Below are positions 35,834 to 45,949 of a stretch of 64,000 nt of DNA, in pieces. The notes beneath the pieces are model-generated. The model ran no database searches. It saw nothing but the letters and a program-made list of their open reading frames with translations, and was not told where the DNA came from. Source of the DNA: Glandiceps talaboti (lineage: Eukaryota > Hemichordata > Enteropneusta > Spengelidae); NCBI RefSeq assembly GCF_964340395.1, contig NC_135554.1, forward strand, positions 12,080,251 through 12,144,250, given 5' to 3'. Position 1 is the first letter of the stretch; every line of letters begins with the position of its first letter. A program made the translations under genes and the position numbers.

Positions 35834-38450
35834 CTGTGGTGAGAGTTCCTGTATTTTGCCAGCTGCTATCAGGGATCATGGTAACGCCGTTGTAGGTCTT
35901 CATGAACTGCAACCACCACGTTATATCTTTACGGAATTCCTGGTTAAGATAAATCCTATGGTACCTTCTCCTTACAGTTCGTAGTAATGTCAACATACGT
36001 GCAATAAAGAGTCTAGCTGATCGGACACATTCTGCTATGAATGCCAATTTGCCAATCAGCGATTGTAACTGTGTTCGTGTACATTTCTTACGTGTACTGA
36101 AGTCCTTTAGGAGAAATGTTACTTCCACTAATTTGTCTTCTGGGACAGAGATTGTCATGGTAACTGTATCAAACTGCCTTCCGAGGAAAACCAAAGATGT
36201 CGTTGGCGGGACTGATTTATGTCCTGCGAGAGGGAAACCATGTGATTCAATAACATTAGTCAATGTCTCAAAGGCATGAGTAGCTCTATCAGGTGATTCA
36301 GCTCCTGCAAAGTCATCAATGTAGTTTACAACATCATAACCAGTTTTCCTGTATATAAAGGCAAGGGCATTTGTGCAGCGTTGACAAGCCATCGCTGACG
36401 ATCTTAGACCAAAGGGGAGTTTGGTGTCAATGTACAACTTGTTATCCCACTGTAGGCAGAGCAGATGATAATCATGAGGGTCTACTGGAATCCAGCGATA
36501 ACAACGTTTGATGTCACACTTGTATAATAGACATCCTTTGCCATGCACATTAATCATAGCGATAAGATCATCAATTGACGGGTAGCATAGCTTGTATGGT
36601 GCTCCGAGGTAAGTGTCCTTTGGAATGCCATCATTGACCGACGTGCCAAATGGAAAGGATAAATCCATTACTGTTCTCCGGTCTGAAGAGTCCTTTTTTG
36701 GAACTGACGACAATGGAGAGGTTGACAGTGGTAACGACAATGGGTTTGATGTGAAAGGTCCCAGTAGTGCACCATGTTCAATCTCTGTTTTGATATATGC
36801 CTCAATATGTGTGGCAAATGTCAGTGCGGATTTGTGATTCTTTTGTGTGGTGATTGGGAGGGTTGTCGCTGTATAGTTAATAGGCCAGCCATACATCAAA
36901 AATTCTACAACAATGTTATCGTCGTAATCTCGTAAATCAGTCCTCCATGTAGGAATATCAAATGTAGAATGCACAGGAAACCTTACACCACTAAAGTTTG
37001 CTTGTCCTGAGTTGATGATGTCTGCATGTATATTAAGGAGTACATTCAAATTGTCTGGGATCCCCTGATGAACACTGCTTTCATAATTGCTGTTAGGGGT
37101 GATCTGGATAGTACTGTCATTGCAAGCTGTATGATGGTAGGAAGGGTATGTGTATTTGAAGTATTCGCTGGCTGTTCTGGTAAAAGTTGTGTGGTCTTCA
37201 TCCAAATTATGATCTGTAAACCATGCCTCTGGGCATTCTTGTATCATACTGTTTGTCAGTGCACTATCCATATGAACTGGTTTGTCTGTACAAGTGGAAT
37301 AAAACGTGCTATGTTTATGTATGTCAGCAGTTGACTTGGTCTGTTCGAGCATACTTGGGCTAATATCACTATCAAAGGGCGTGTTGTCAATAGATGGGTC
37401 ATCACTGCAACTAACGGCACTGGTGATGCATTGATCAGTGTTCACATATTCTGCAATATAATCAATGTCCATGTTAACCTCGGCAACGGTAACTACAACC
37501 CCATTCTCATTATTTTGTTGTCCATTGATAGGAGCAATGTCAGTACTTGTGACAGTTTTGACTGTGGTGATTAATGTGTTATCATCATTCTCTGTGTTAT
37601 GTTCTGCAACGGTGGCAACTATCCTGCTAGCATCATTGTTTGTGTTATGTCCGGCAACAGTGGCAATAATCCTGCTAGCCTCATTGTTTGTGTTATGTTC
37701 GTCAACAGTGGCAATAATCTTGTTAGCATCATTGGTTATGTTATTATCAGCATTGTTTATGTTATGTTTGGCAATAGTGGCAATTATTGTGTTATCAGCA
37801 TTGTCTGTGTTGTGTTCTGCAACAGTGGCGTTTATCTTGTTATCAGCATTGTCTGTGTTATGTTCTGCAACAGTGGCATTTATCTTGTTATCAGCATTGT
37901 CTGTGTTATGTTCTGCAACAGTGGCGTTTATCTTGTTATCAGCATTGTCTGTGTTATGTTCTGCAACGGTGGCATTTATCTTGTTATCAGCATTGTCTGT
38001 GTTATGTTCTGCAACAGTGGCATTTATCTTGTTATCAGCATTGTCTGTGTTATGTTCTGCAACAGTGGCGTTTATCTTGTTATCAGCATTGTCTGTGTTA
38101 TGTTCTGCAACAGTGGCGTTTATCTTGTTATCAGCATTGTCTGTGTTATGTTCTGCAACAGTGGCATTTATCTTGTTATCAGCATTGTCTGTGTTATTTT
38201 CTGCAACAGTGGCGATTATCTTGTTATCAACATTGCCTGTGTTATTTTCTGCAACAGTGGCGATTATCTTTTTATCAGCATTGTCTGTGTTATTTTCTGC
38301 AACAGTGGCGATTATCTTGTTATCAGCATTGTCTGTGTTATGTTCTGCAACAGTGGCGATTGTTTTGTCATTGGCATTGTCTGTGTTATGTTCTGCAACA
38401 GTGGTAATTATGTTGTTATTGGCATTGCATGTGTTAGTGTTTATACTGAG
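35751..38450 (-). CDS. Reverse transcriptase (Pol) frame with N-terminal 16-residue repeats, in frame with Gag
   Basis: The frame is open from the codon after the Gag TGA (38450) to 35751. The first ATG is at 37472, so without readthrough a Pol start there is the alternative. Residues 1-280 or so are 17 tandem copies of a hydrophilic 16-residue unit (type DNKINATVAEHNTDNA), followed by an acidic, Ser/Thr-rich linker. The RT core shows LYKCDIKRCYRWIPV, KLPFGLRSSAMACQRC and the catalytic YIDDF, then a connection region (FLGRQFD, LQSLIGKLAFIAECV). The frame ends in QYLSS shortly after the slip into RNase H. RT type matches DIRS/Ngaro elements. Confidence 0.88.
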   Translation of the reverse strand, partial: LSINTNTCNANNNIITTVAEHNTDNANDKTIATVAEHNTDNADNKIIATVAENNTDNADKKIIATVAENNTGNVDNKIIATVAENNTDNADNKINATVAEHNTDNADNKINATVAEHNTDNADNKINATVAEHNTDNADNKINATVAEHNTDNADNKINATVAEHNTDNADNKINATVAEHNTDNADNKINATVAEHNTDNADNKINATVAEHNTDNADNTIIATIAKHNINNADNNITNDANKIIATVDEHNTNNEASRIIATVAGHNTNNDASRIVATVAEHNTENDDNTLITTVKTVTSTDIAPINGQQNNENGVVVTVAEVNMDIDYIAEYVNTDQCITSAVSCSDDPSIDNTPFDSDISPSMLEQTKSTADIHKHSTFYSTCTDKPVHMDSALTNSMIQECPEAWFTDHNLDEDHTTFTRTASEYFKYTYPSYHHTACNDSTIQITPNSNYESSVHQGIPDNLNVLLNIHADIINSGQANFSGVRFPVHSTFDIPTWRTDLRDYDDNIVVEFLMYGWPINYTATTLPITTQKNHKSALTFATHIEAYIKTEIEHGALLGPFTSNPLSLPLSTSPLSSVPKKDSSDRRTVMDLSFPFGTSVNDGIPKDTYLGAPYKLCYPSIDDLIAMINVHGKGCLLYKCDIKRCYRWIPVDPHDYHLLCLQWDNKLYIDTKLPFGLRSSAMACQRCTNALAFIYRKTGYDVVNYIDDFAGAESPDRATHAFETLTNVIESHGFPLAGHKSVPPTTSLVFLGRQFDTVTMTISVPEDKLVEVTFLLKDFSTRKKCTRTQLQSLIGKLAFIAECVRSARLFIARMLTLLRTVRRRYHRIYLNQEFRKDITWWLQFMKTYNGVTMIPDSSWQNTGTLTTDACFNRMRWMVTNWFVRGRVFSQYLSS
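37588..38420. repeat. Coding minisatellite, 17 units, mostly 48 bp
   Basis: The anchor CAACAGTGG (or a variant) recurs at 37607, 37655 and 37703, then 37772 and every 48 bp to 38396. The one odd step is 69 bp, so every step is a multiple of three. On the minus strand no unit has a stop in the Gag-Pol frame. Long ORFs on the plus strand here are shadows. Confidence 0.93.
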
Positions 38451-39632
38451 TCAGTCTTTGTTCACCCTTTTTGGCTTATAAGGGCAGCTGCTTGGTGCGT
38501 GTGGTTGCTGGGTTTGTCTAATTTTCAGACAGAAGCGACAGACATGCAACTCTTTCTCTCCATGTTGGTTGTCGTGGTCTGTTGTATGCTTGCATTTGCC
38601 TCTTTGAAAGTCTGCACAATATCTTGTACCACCTCCTGCCGTCCTCTGTACATGTATACGTGAGTATAAACAGCGTGTCCGCTCCATGTTAAAGTCATCT
38701 GACCATGTCCGCTTACCCATCTCTATAGCTCTGAGGACTTCTGTGTGGTATTGGCGGACATTCTCCCATGTGTAAACCTCAGCCAAATGTAGCAACCCTA
38801 TTAAATGCTCAGCTCTGGCAAGTCTGGATGTATCTGGCTCCACATGATGAGTGATGTAGATCTCTCCTCTCACAAGGGATGGCATGGAAAGGGTAGAATA
38901 TTGTTGGTTTTCAGAAGTAGCAGTGTCTGCCTTCATTGAGTATTCATGTGGCCATGGAACATGATAAATCACCTGTTCACTTGATTTCCTAACAGCTCCA
39001 GACTTGGGCTTTCTCTTCTTATGTAACTTTTTGAAGGTTTCATAAACTGGCTTACCTTCACTGTGAGTTGTCAGTGGTCCATCCGTGTCACATTCATCAG
39101 CTGATGAGTCTGATTGCAAGGAAGCTGAATCAGATGTTGATACCTCGAGAGCCTGTTTTGATTTGTGTACCTTCCTTGTCAACTTTTTGTCCCGTCTTAG
39201 CTCTTTAACTGTGGCGGGTTTTGGGTTTTTGGCCATTGATTTCAGCCTTTCATTTTTGGCCATCTCTTCTTGCAATGTCATGTCCAGTTCTAGTTGTTCA
39301 TTCTCTATCTTAATTGCCTCTAACATTCTTCTGCAAGTATCAACATCAGGAAGAACTTGCTTACCCCAATCCTTGCGTATGGTATCTTTGGTGTTTCGCA
39401 GGCATTCCCTTCCTTGGCGGTGATCAGTGGATGGAGTACGGGTGGCAGTGTCCCCCATCACATGGCCCTTGTGCTCCGTCTGGTCATTTGGTAACATTGG
39501 GCTGCCAACTGAGAATGTGTCAAAGATGTATGAAGAGTCCTTATTTCCTCTACATAACTTTCCTGATGGCCCTTTGTGGGCGGCTAACGGTACTTTGCAT
39601 ACAGAGCAATGTCTTGAAGGCCTTGTAGACAT
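38451..39632 (-). CDS. Gag-like protein of the Ngaro-like element
   Basis: 393 residues from the ATG at 39632, only 30 bp inside repeat A1, to TGA at 38451-38453. It has an N-terminal Cys-His cluster (HCSVCKVPLAAHKGPSGKLC), a charged coiled-coil segment near residues 110-150, a Lys-rich stretch, and a C-terminal Cys-His module (YCADFQRGKCKH, then HVCRFC and a final CPYK). Such Cys-His modules in Gag bind nucleic acid; function here is by analogy. The stop is followed directly by CTC and an open frame into Pol. Confidence 0.82.
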   Translation of the reverse strand: MSTRPSRHCSVCKVPLAAHKGPSGKLCRGNKDSSYIFDTFSVGSPMLPNDQTEHKGHVMGDTATRTPSTDHRQGRECLRNTKDTIRKDWGKQVLPDVDTCRRMLEAIKIENEQLELDMTLQEEMAKNERLKSMAKNPKPATVKELRRDKKLTRKVHKSKQALEVSTSDSASLQSDSSADECDTDGPLTTHSEGKPVYETFKKLHKKRKPKSGAVRKSSEQVIYHVPWPHEYSMKADTATSENQQYSTLSMPSLVRGEIYITHHVEPDTSRLARAEHLIGLLHLAEVYTWENVRQYHTEVLRAIEMGKRTWSDDFNMERTRCLYSRIHVQRTAGGGTRYCADFQRGKCKHTTDHDNQHGEKELHVCRFCLKIRQTQQPHAPSSCPYKPKRVNKD

Positions 39633-39661
39633 CGCTGAATGTGGTTTAAATCTTCCGTTGT

Positions 39662-39886
39662 TGAAATTGCAAATCCAAAATGTCTGACGAATTCAAAACT
39701 AAACCACAATGCATTGTGGGAATAACACTGTTATGGACTGATGAGGGCGCCACACATTTCCACAAGACAAGAGAGCATCTTCCACAATGAAATGTTCTGA
39801 AACCCTGAGGCTGTCTTATACTTACAGTGACTACTCTAACCAACAATTAAGCAAATTTCTCCAAAATGTATAAATTTAGTACAATT
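39662..39886 (-). repeat. Split direct repeat A1 (5' terminal)
   Basis: 225 bp, partner of 33770-33994. It should hold the promoter of the element; no core motif stands out. Confidence 0.92.
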
Positions 39887-41092
39887 ATATAACACCAACA
39901 ATACATTTGTCACAAATCACCACTGTCGCAGTTGTAACAATAGAGGACTGCAATTGACGGATGCCAACAAAGCCATACTGCCCATCAATCGGTGTCAAAT
40001 TCCATTGTTCTCAACACATTGTTAATGTTCATATAAAACACTGACTGCCTGGCACTAAAATTAAACTGCGCATAACCACCTTAATCTCCCTGAGCACGAA
40101 AATAGGAACGCGCGTTAATTTCCCGGTTCACAGTATTATAAACTATAATTTCCCGGTTCACAGTATTATAAACTAGTCTAGAAAATGCAAAGTTCGTATT
40201 AGAATACTTTTTATGACTAGCCCAGATTAAGACCATGTATGCATGAATAATGATGTGCTTGAACAAATGGGGTGTCTTGTTATTAGTGCATATTGTTTAC
40301 ATTTGCAGAGGAGCGAATTGTCTTATTTATTGCTATTATATTATATCAAAATATGTGTCTATTTCTTCTAAATGTGATTCTGTGGTTATTTATATGCCTG
40401 AAAAGCCGAATTCGCACGTACAGAAAAAGATTGTCGGTAATAGATCGTCGGGAACGAGCATATTTTGATGAGTGGATATGTCCATGTCGCCGCCCCCCCC
40501 CCCCCCCACACACACTGCATGAACACAAACCATACACTACATTGCATTGCATTGCATTGTTAATTACTTTATTTACATCATATAATGCATAACGAAAACG
40601 CGTTGAAAACTAGCAACAAAGAAAACGGGGCAAGAGGTCAAAGAAAGTAACAATTTTGTTTGGATATTTACATAAGAACAATACAATCTTGTACACTGCT
40701 AAAAATAGATGTCTCGGCGTTGAATCAGTTGAATCGGAGAAAGCTCGAGACAGTAAATCAGAGACGCGACGTTACACAGTCTACTTTAATTTAATGGTTA
40801 ACAAATTGAACATTGACTGAACCTGAAAATGTACAGTTTTGAAATAATCCTGACGCACTTGACTGATGGTTAAAAGTTAAATTGGTGTTGCTTGATTCAA
40901 CGAGAGCAGGACGCTGAGACGGCTTGTTGCATGGGAGAACTTGTACCTTATCAGCCATGGCCAGTGATGTTGAAGCCACTGATCGATCGTTGCTTTCGAT
41001 CGCAATGTCATCAGTGGAATTATTTGGACTACTGTAACCCAAACTATTGGACAGGATACCTGACATACCTTTACTCTGAAGAAGTGTTAACT
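39887..41092. other. Intergenic, AT-rich, no gene seen
   Basis: Contains a perfect 30-bp tandem pair (AATTTCCCGGTTCACAG plus flank) at about 40118-40177, a C-run at 40493-40507 and short GCATT repeats. ORFs are under 100 codons, with no recognised domain. Confidence 0.55.
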
Positions 41093-41254
41093 TAGGGAGT
41101 GCACAGTTTTAACTTCGGGGGGGGGGGGGCGGAGGATTTTCAGGGGGGGGGGGCCACCAATTTTTCTCAAGAAAAATTAGGGGGGGGGGGGGCTAAACAA
41201 AAATTTCACTATTTGTTAGGGGGGGGGGGCACAAAAAAAACCTAAACCTGAATG

Positions 41255-42060
41255 TCAGGATGGACAAGTGCCAGATATGTATATAAAATAAAATATAGGC
41301 AAAACCCAACACTTGACTGTGCACAATGTCCTACAGAAGTAGCATTTAACATGGATTGATGATAAAACAGTGCACAAACCTATTAAATCACAATATTTGT
41401 ATTCAGTGAAACAAAAATTGACTCTGCCACTTCTCAAGGTAACTTTCCCATGAAATTGTGTAGGACTTGTTTTATCACAATCACTGTCTGAGATATCAGC
41501 CGTGCTTGAAGTTTCAGAGTTATCAGAAAAACAATCATCACTGTCTGTAACACCTATTATAGCATTTTCACTTTCAGAGTCACTACTATTTGTATCACTG
41601 ATGTCTGTAGTTGTAGTTTGAAGTTCATATGCAGTCACTTTTCTTGACCTAAATTCAGGTGTTCCAAGTATGTGCGTTGATATTATGTCTACTTTTTCTC
41701 CTTTTAATTTTCTATATTTTGGCAATTTATGCTTGTCTAGATACTTATCTAGCTCTTTTACGTTCAGTTTTTCTAGAGTTCCACTTATGAATAACTGCAA
41801 CCAGTCATAGTCATTATAATTCTTGTTTTCTCTTTTCTTCTGTACCTCTACTCTAACCGATGTCTGGATCTAATGTTTTTCATCCTCTCCAAATTTCTCA
41901 AATGTTCAATGTAGTTTTTAACACTGTTCACACTGACAATATATTTCTCAGCAAAACGAGAAATAGCAGCTTCATCATTTAATTGTTTTGAAACATAGAG
42001 CTTTTTTAAGTTAGCACGTGGTTGGTAGTCATGAACAGTTCGATTTGGTAGGATTCAAAT
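41255..42060 (-). pseudogene. Broken transposon ORF with SAP-like C-terminal domain
   Basis: On the minus strand a segment (HDYQPRANLKKLYVSKQLND, then FAEKYIVSVNSVKNYIEHL, to about 41860) continues after a frame change into NKNYNDYDWLQLFISG and a SAP-like helix-extended-helix (LEKLNVKELDKYLDKHKLP), then an acidic Ser/Asp tail. I have seen this arrangement in uncharacterised repeat proteins of marine invertebrates; that is recollection, not a search. No DDE catalytic core is present here. Function unknown. Confidence 0.6.
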
Positions 42061-42194
42061 ATTATATGATAGCTTTTGTGACTTTGAATTAAACACAAAA
42101 TTATTCACAGGTGCTGGGTGAGGAATGTATTCATAACAAGCCATGCATTCATAAAAATATTAATCAACCCTTTGAAGTGATACATGTACTGCCC

Positions 42195-42395
42195 CCCCCC
42201 CCCCGGCCCCTCAGCGCATCAGCTTACTAAAGTCTCTTGAAATATAGTCCAGAAGTGTTTTATATTTTGCGTAGAGATAATATGAATACTATAATATAGG
42301 AAGGGTCTTAATATGTATTTCAATCTTAAATAACACGTTTTCCATTTGCACTGCAATTAAAAATGTTTCTAAAATGTGTAATTTATGAAGTGTTT
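42195..42395. repeat. Dispersed repeat block, copy 1
   Basis: About 200 bp nearly identical to 63724-63925 in the same orientation (CCCCGGCCCCTCAGCGCATC to AAGTGTTTAAATTAAT). It lies inside the degraded DNA transposon, so it is probably part of that family. Confidence 0.8.
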
Positions 42396-43061
42396 AAATT
42401 AATAATAAATGATTGTGTGACCAACCACTTCAAATTAATCCTAAAATTTGAATATGTTCACATGGAAAAAAGTTTCCTCATGGTGCAATTTTGCACTATT
42501 TTTTCCATAATAAGTAATATATATATATATTTACTTGTTCATTTATTTGCTAATTTATTTATGTCAGTGATGGGCTAAAAATCCAAGAAAAAAGTGTAGC
42601 CAGACCAGTAGTCTATTCTGTCACCCCTCAGTTGTAAGTAGACATCCTGTCAGCCAATTTAACTTATAATAGTCTTTATTTGTGATTTTATGAGTGTCCA
42701 TGATTCAACAACTTTGTGCACTGGTTCAATTCTGAAGTAAGTATAAATATGGAATAAGTTAATACATGTAGCAACTGCTGGCAAATCTATGTGTTGCTGT
42801 ATCTGTGTTTCACCTGTGCGTATTTTTGTTAGTGGTTTCAGGGGGGGGGGGCGCATGGAATAAAAACAAGAAGTCTTAGGCGGGGGGGGGGGGGGCAGAT
42901 AATTTATACCAGTTTTTGTAGGGGAGGGGCACCAATAAAACTCCCTTGCTTCATTAGAAATCCTCCGGCCTCCCCCTGGAAATTAAAAATGTACACTCCC
43001 TTATTGGTATAAGAACGAACACTAGCTTCATTTTGTGAGTACTATTCATATGCTAGTTTAG

Positions 43062-43175
43062 GGGCCCATTTTACCACTGCCAGCCGTCACGTGGTAAAAT
43101 GGTATTTTACCACAGTTATTATCCAATCAGAATGGCACATAGTAGCATGATATATATAATATAATTAGGCATATA
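43062..43175. repeat. MITE-like terminal palindrome, inverted relative to 63926-64000
   Basis: Contains GTGGTAAAAT facing ATTTTACCAC, then TTATTATCCAATCAGAATGG. The reverse complement matches the last 75 bp of the window closely, so both are ends of one repeat family. Confidence 0.72.
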
Positions 43176-44257
43176 CGTGGCTGTGACTGAACTGATCACA
43201 GGTAGGTGAGAATTTTGCTGAAGCTTGTTCCTATTCTCATGATGAAGTTCCCACAGCTAATTGCGCTGTACGTTGACTGTTATACATAATTATAAATTTG
43301 CCAGTCTACATTCGGAAATAATCACAATTCATGTAACAACACTTACGTCATTGCCGCACTAGTCATAACAATGGAATACAATATACGTTTCTATTTAACA
43401 CATATTTGGTTTATAAAAACACGATTGGAACTATTTTGAGATAATTGGATTTTGATTAATTAGTCAAAGAAATTTAAAAAATTGCTACCAGGATAGCATG
43501 AGTCTTATACGTAGAGGTACTTTTATTTTTATTTAGAATACATTTCATTATATCTAAAAAATCATGTAAATTATCGATGTAGTTATATCGCGTGTATTTA
43601 GCAATGCCCCATCTGGATCATCGGCAGTATGTACTGCCGATTTTACATGTCACACATACCGAGCAAATGTCATTAAAATAACGGAACAAAGTCATATTCA
43701 GACACATTCTACTTACGTTTTAAACTAAATTTGATATTATATGTATATCACAAGGTTATAAGCGATAATCTTGGTTGAGAAACCACAGCACCGGTACCGT
43801 GCACTACCTTGTCACAGTTTCGAATCTTGTTATTTTAAAATGAAAAACAAATTATGTTATGTAAAACGACCCCACTACAAATTGTACATGTGTGGTAACT
43901 GTTTTTCTTTCTATTTAATATTGCAAAAATCTATTTACAATAAGTGTAACAGTAGGTGTCGGCAGCAGAAAATGAATACATTTATCTTTTATAAAAGAAA
44001 AAACATAGGTAAGCTGACTTCGCGACAGGTCACGCGATTGCGTAATTTGAGTAACCGTCAGCCGCCATTTGTTGATGCGCGATGAAGAAAAAAGTGCGAT
44101 GAAATAATGCAGTATTTGTGAAATTCAATTCAAAGATGTAGAAAAATATGTGGAAACCCTTATATGATAAATATATAATCCCACAAAATCAATGTTAGTT
44201 TTACGTCATAATGCTCCTCCTATGATTCCGCGGACTACAAATTCCCGATTAACATTA
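43176..44257. other. Intergenic sequence upstream of the glycosyltransferase gene
   Basis: No gene supported. 43850-43985 is an inverted match to 60225-60360. 43580-43620 (GTGTATTTAGCAATGCCCC) matches about 59910-59950 directly. Confidence 0.55.
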
Positions 44258-44264
44258 ATATATA

Positions 44265-44328
<64 letters not shown>
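44258..44328. repeat. (TA)n microsatellite
   Basis: About 70 bp of TA. Confidence 0.95.
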
Positions 44329-44387
44329 CCAATTCTAGCTATTTGGTGAACGTATGTAGAAGGGGTATGTAGACAAGAGGAACAATA

Positions 44388-44512
44388 GTATGATGTATGT
44401 ATGCATGTATGTTTGTTTGTATGTATGTATGTATGTATGTATGTATGTATGTATGTATGTATGTATGTATGTATGTATGTATGTATGTGTGTATGTATGT
44501 ATGTATGTATGT
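44388..44512. repeat. (TATG)n microsatellite
   Basis: About 120 bp, 200 bp upstream of the glycosyltransferase start. Confidence 0.95.
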
Positions 44513-44715
44513 TTTTTCGCTGATTATTTTTGTTGGTTGGCTTTCTTTAATAGCAAAGAAAACTTAACTTCTGGATTGCCACACATACATTTGGTAATCT
44601 TTTATTTCTTCAATTTGTAGCTTGATTACTGGTATTACACGTAGTTCCTTTATATCAACTTGTTGGACGATAACTAAGATTGTAAAAATCCGTGCGCCAT
44701 TTGTAATTGGACAGA

Positions 44716-45789
44716 ATGAAAACCCACAAGTATAAACTAATAGGAATATCAGTTCTATTATTGATTGGGTGTGGAATTGTAGAGTTCGGTTTAACTTCTA
44801 TTGGTGGTGCAAGTGAAGTGTCACGGATAAATTTTCATCATGAGTTGACTTCGGAAGGTCATACTGGTGAACTGCCACAGCTACAGGCATCTAATGATGT
44901 ACACAAGATGTATACCTCCAATGTGACCTCACAAGTTACTGCCAATACTGGTCACTACACCAATGCCACTATCGAAGCTAAGTCAATCTACAACCGATAT
45001 GGGTTTGTTAACGTTCAATTCCTTAATCTAGGATTTCTCAATATAACAAAGAGCTGGATCTGTAATGTTGAGTGTCTTGGAATAATTTCATCGACTCTGT
45101 TCATAGTAAATGATATTGAAACTCATCGGCAACTAACAAGTTGGAATCCACAACTAAACGTAGTTCTTGAATCGTTCGGTACGTCTGATTCTATGAAGTT
45201 TGGACAAGCTCAATACCACAGACATGGATTGTTCCGAGCTAAGGTTGTCAACGAACTCCTGAAACATGGTATATCAGTTTTTAAGACCGAGGCTGATGCA
45301 GTGTGGTTTGGCAACCCCATCGACTATTTTCGGCGATACAATAATACCGACTTCATCGTGATGCATGATAAGTGTTCGAAAATGAAACCGTCGCAGATGT
45401 TAAATGGAGGTTTTCTCTATCTGAATGCAACATTAGGGACAAAGGCTGTTTGGAATGAATTGATAGAACAAGTCGAAAAAGCATTAGATCTTTTCGCTGA
45501 TACCGCTGGAGATAAGATTATCGGCGATGCTGCCAATGATCAGCTTAAACTGACCAATATCATAAGTAAACGCCGAGCTTCGGTACACGTGGAGTGGTTA
45601 CCAATTGATCTGTACGTTAGTGGGATTTGGTACAATGATGAAGTGGTTCGGAAACAAAGTCATCCTACGGTCATTCTGAATAATTACATCATTGGAAACA
45701 AAAGCAAGGAAAACCGTGCAAAGAAAGAGGGTCACTGGTTTTTATCAAATAACGATACGTGTATGCCATGTCAACAAAAAACTACCTAG
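44716..45789 (+). CDS. Nucleotide-diphospho-sugar transferase-like type II membrane protein (PF03407-type)
   Basis: 357 residues from the ATG at 44716 (MKTHKYKLIG). A signal anchor at about residues 7-27 (LIGISVLLLIGCGIVEFGL) follows a basic N-terminus, as in Golgi type II glycosyltransferases. A stem of about 70 residues has N-glycosylation sites (NVTS, NATI). The catalytic domain has the family's TEADAVW segment (acidic residues for metal and nucleotide-sugar binding, near residue 196) and LNGGFLYLNAT. A C-terminal CMPC pair ends the protein. Donor and acceptor cannot be inferred. No intron is needed within the ORF; CTTTATAT at about 44648 could be a TATA-like element. ACAG directly before the ATG could instead be a splice acceptor for a 5' exon. 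Confidence 0.85.
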   Translation: MKTHKYKLIGISVLLLIGCGIVEFGLTSIGGASEVSRINFHHELTSEGHTGELPQLQASNDVHKMYTSNVTSQVTANTGHYTNATIEAKSIYNRYGFVNVQFLNLGFLNITKSWICNVECLGIISSTLFIVNDIETHRQLTSWNPQLNVVLESFGTSDSMKFGQAQYHRHGLFRAKVVNELLKHGISVFKTEADAVWFGNPIDYFRRYNNTDFIVMHDKCSKMKPSQMLNGGFLYLNATLGTKAVWNELIEQVEKALDLFADTAGDKIIGDAANDQLKLTNIISKRRASVHVEWLPIDLYVSGIWYNDEVVRKQSHPTVILNNYIIGNKSKENRAKKEGHWFLSNNDTCMPCQQKTT

Positions 45790-45949
45790 TAATACAGACA
45801 ATAATAGTGGAAACGCAAAGAAAACAGAAGTCAAGTCAGGACAATGTAAGATAATCACATCAGACCATTTCAATGGTCTCTTTACTTAATGGTACATTTG
45901 GGGTTTAGGTTACTTCTCAGTTACATTCCTTTAGTTTACAATGATAGAC

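Larger units (their letters stand above)
33575..39886 (-). mobile_element. Ngaro-like tyrosine-recombinase retrotransposon with split direct repeats
   Basis: 6.3 kb, minus strand. Repeat A (225 bp) occurs at 39662-39886 (A1) and 33770-33994 (A2). Repeat B (101 bp) occurs at 33991-34091 (B1) and 33575-33675 (B2). The order A1, coding region, B1-A2, B2 is the split-direct-repeat plan of Ngaro-type elements. B1 and A2 overlap by AATT, and AATT is also the outermost base set at both ends. The coding order is Gag, RT, RNase H, tyrosine recombinase. Repeats A1/A2 and B1/B2 look identical or nearly so, suggesting a recent insertion. No target-site duplication is expected and none is seen. Confidence 0.93.
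41093..43003 (-). mobile_element. Degraded DNA transposon with G-run subterminal inverted repeats
   Basis: The left end (TTAGGGAGTGCACAGTTTTAA, then G-runs and GGAGGATTTTC) is an inverted, diverged match to the right end (reading inward on the minus strand TAAGGGAGTGTACATTTTTAA, then GGCCGGAGGATTTC). Runs of ten or more G or C lie near both ends (41118-41232 and 42841-42893). A broken minus-strand ORF lies inside. Flanking TTA on both sides may be the target duplication but is too short to prove it. Confidence 0.68.

Noticed and set aside
37465-38663. Three long plus-strand ORFs rich in Leu, Ser, Cys and Val across 37465-38663
   Set aside because: They are antisense read-outs of the 48-bp repeat, whose period keeps all frames open. 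The minus frame connects Gag and RT and is the real one.
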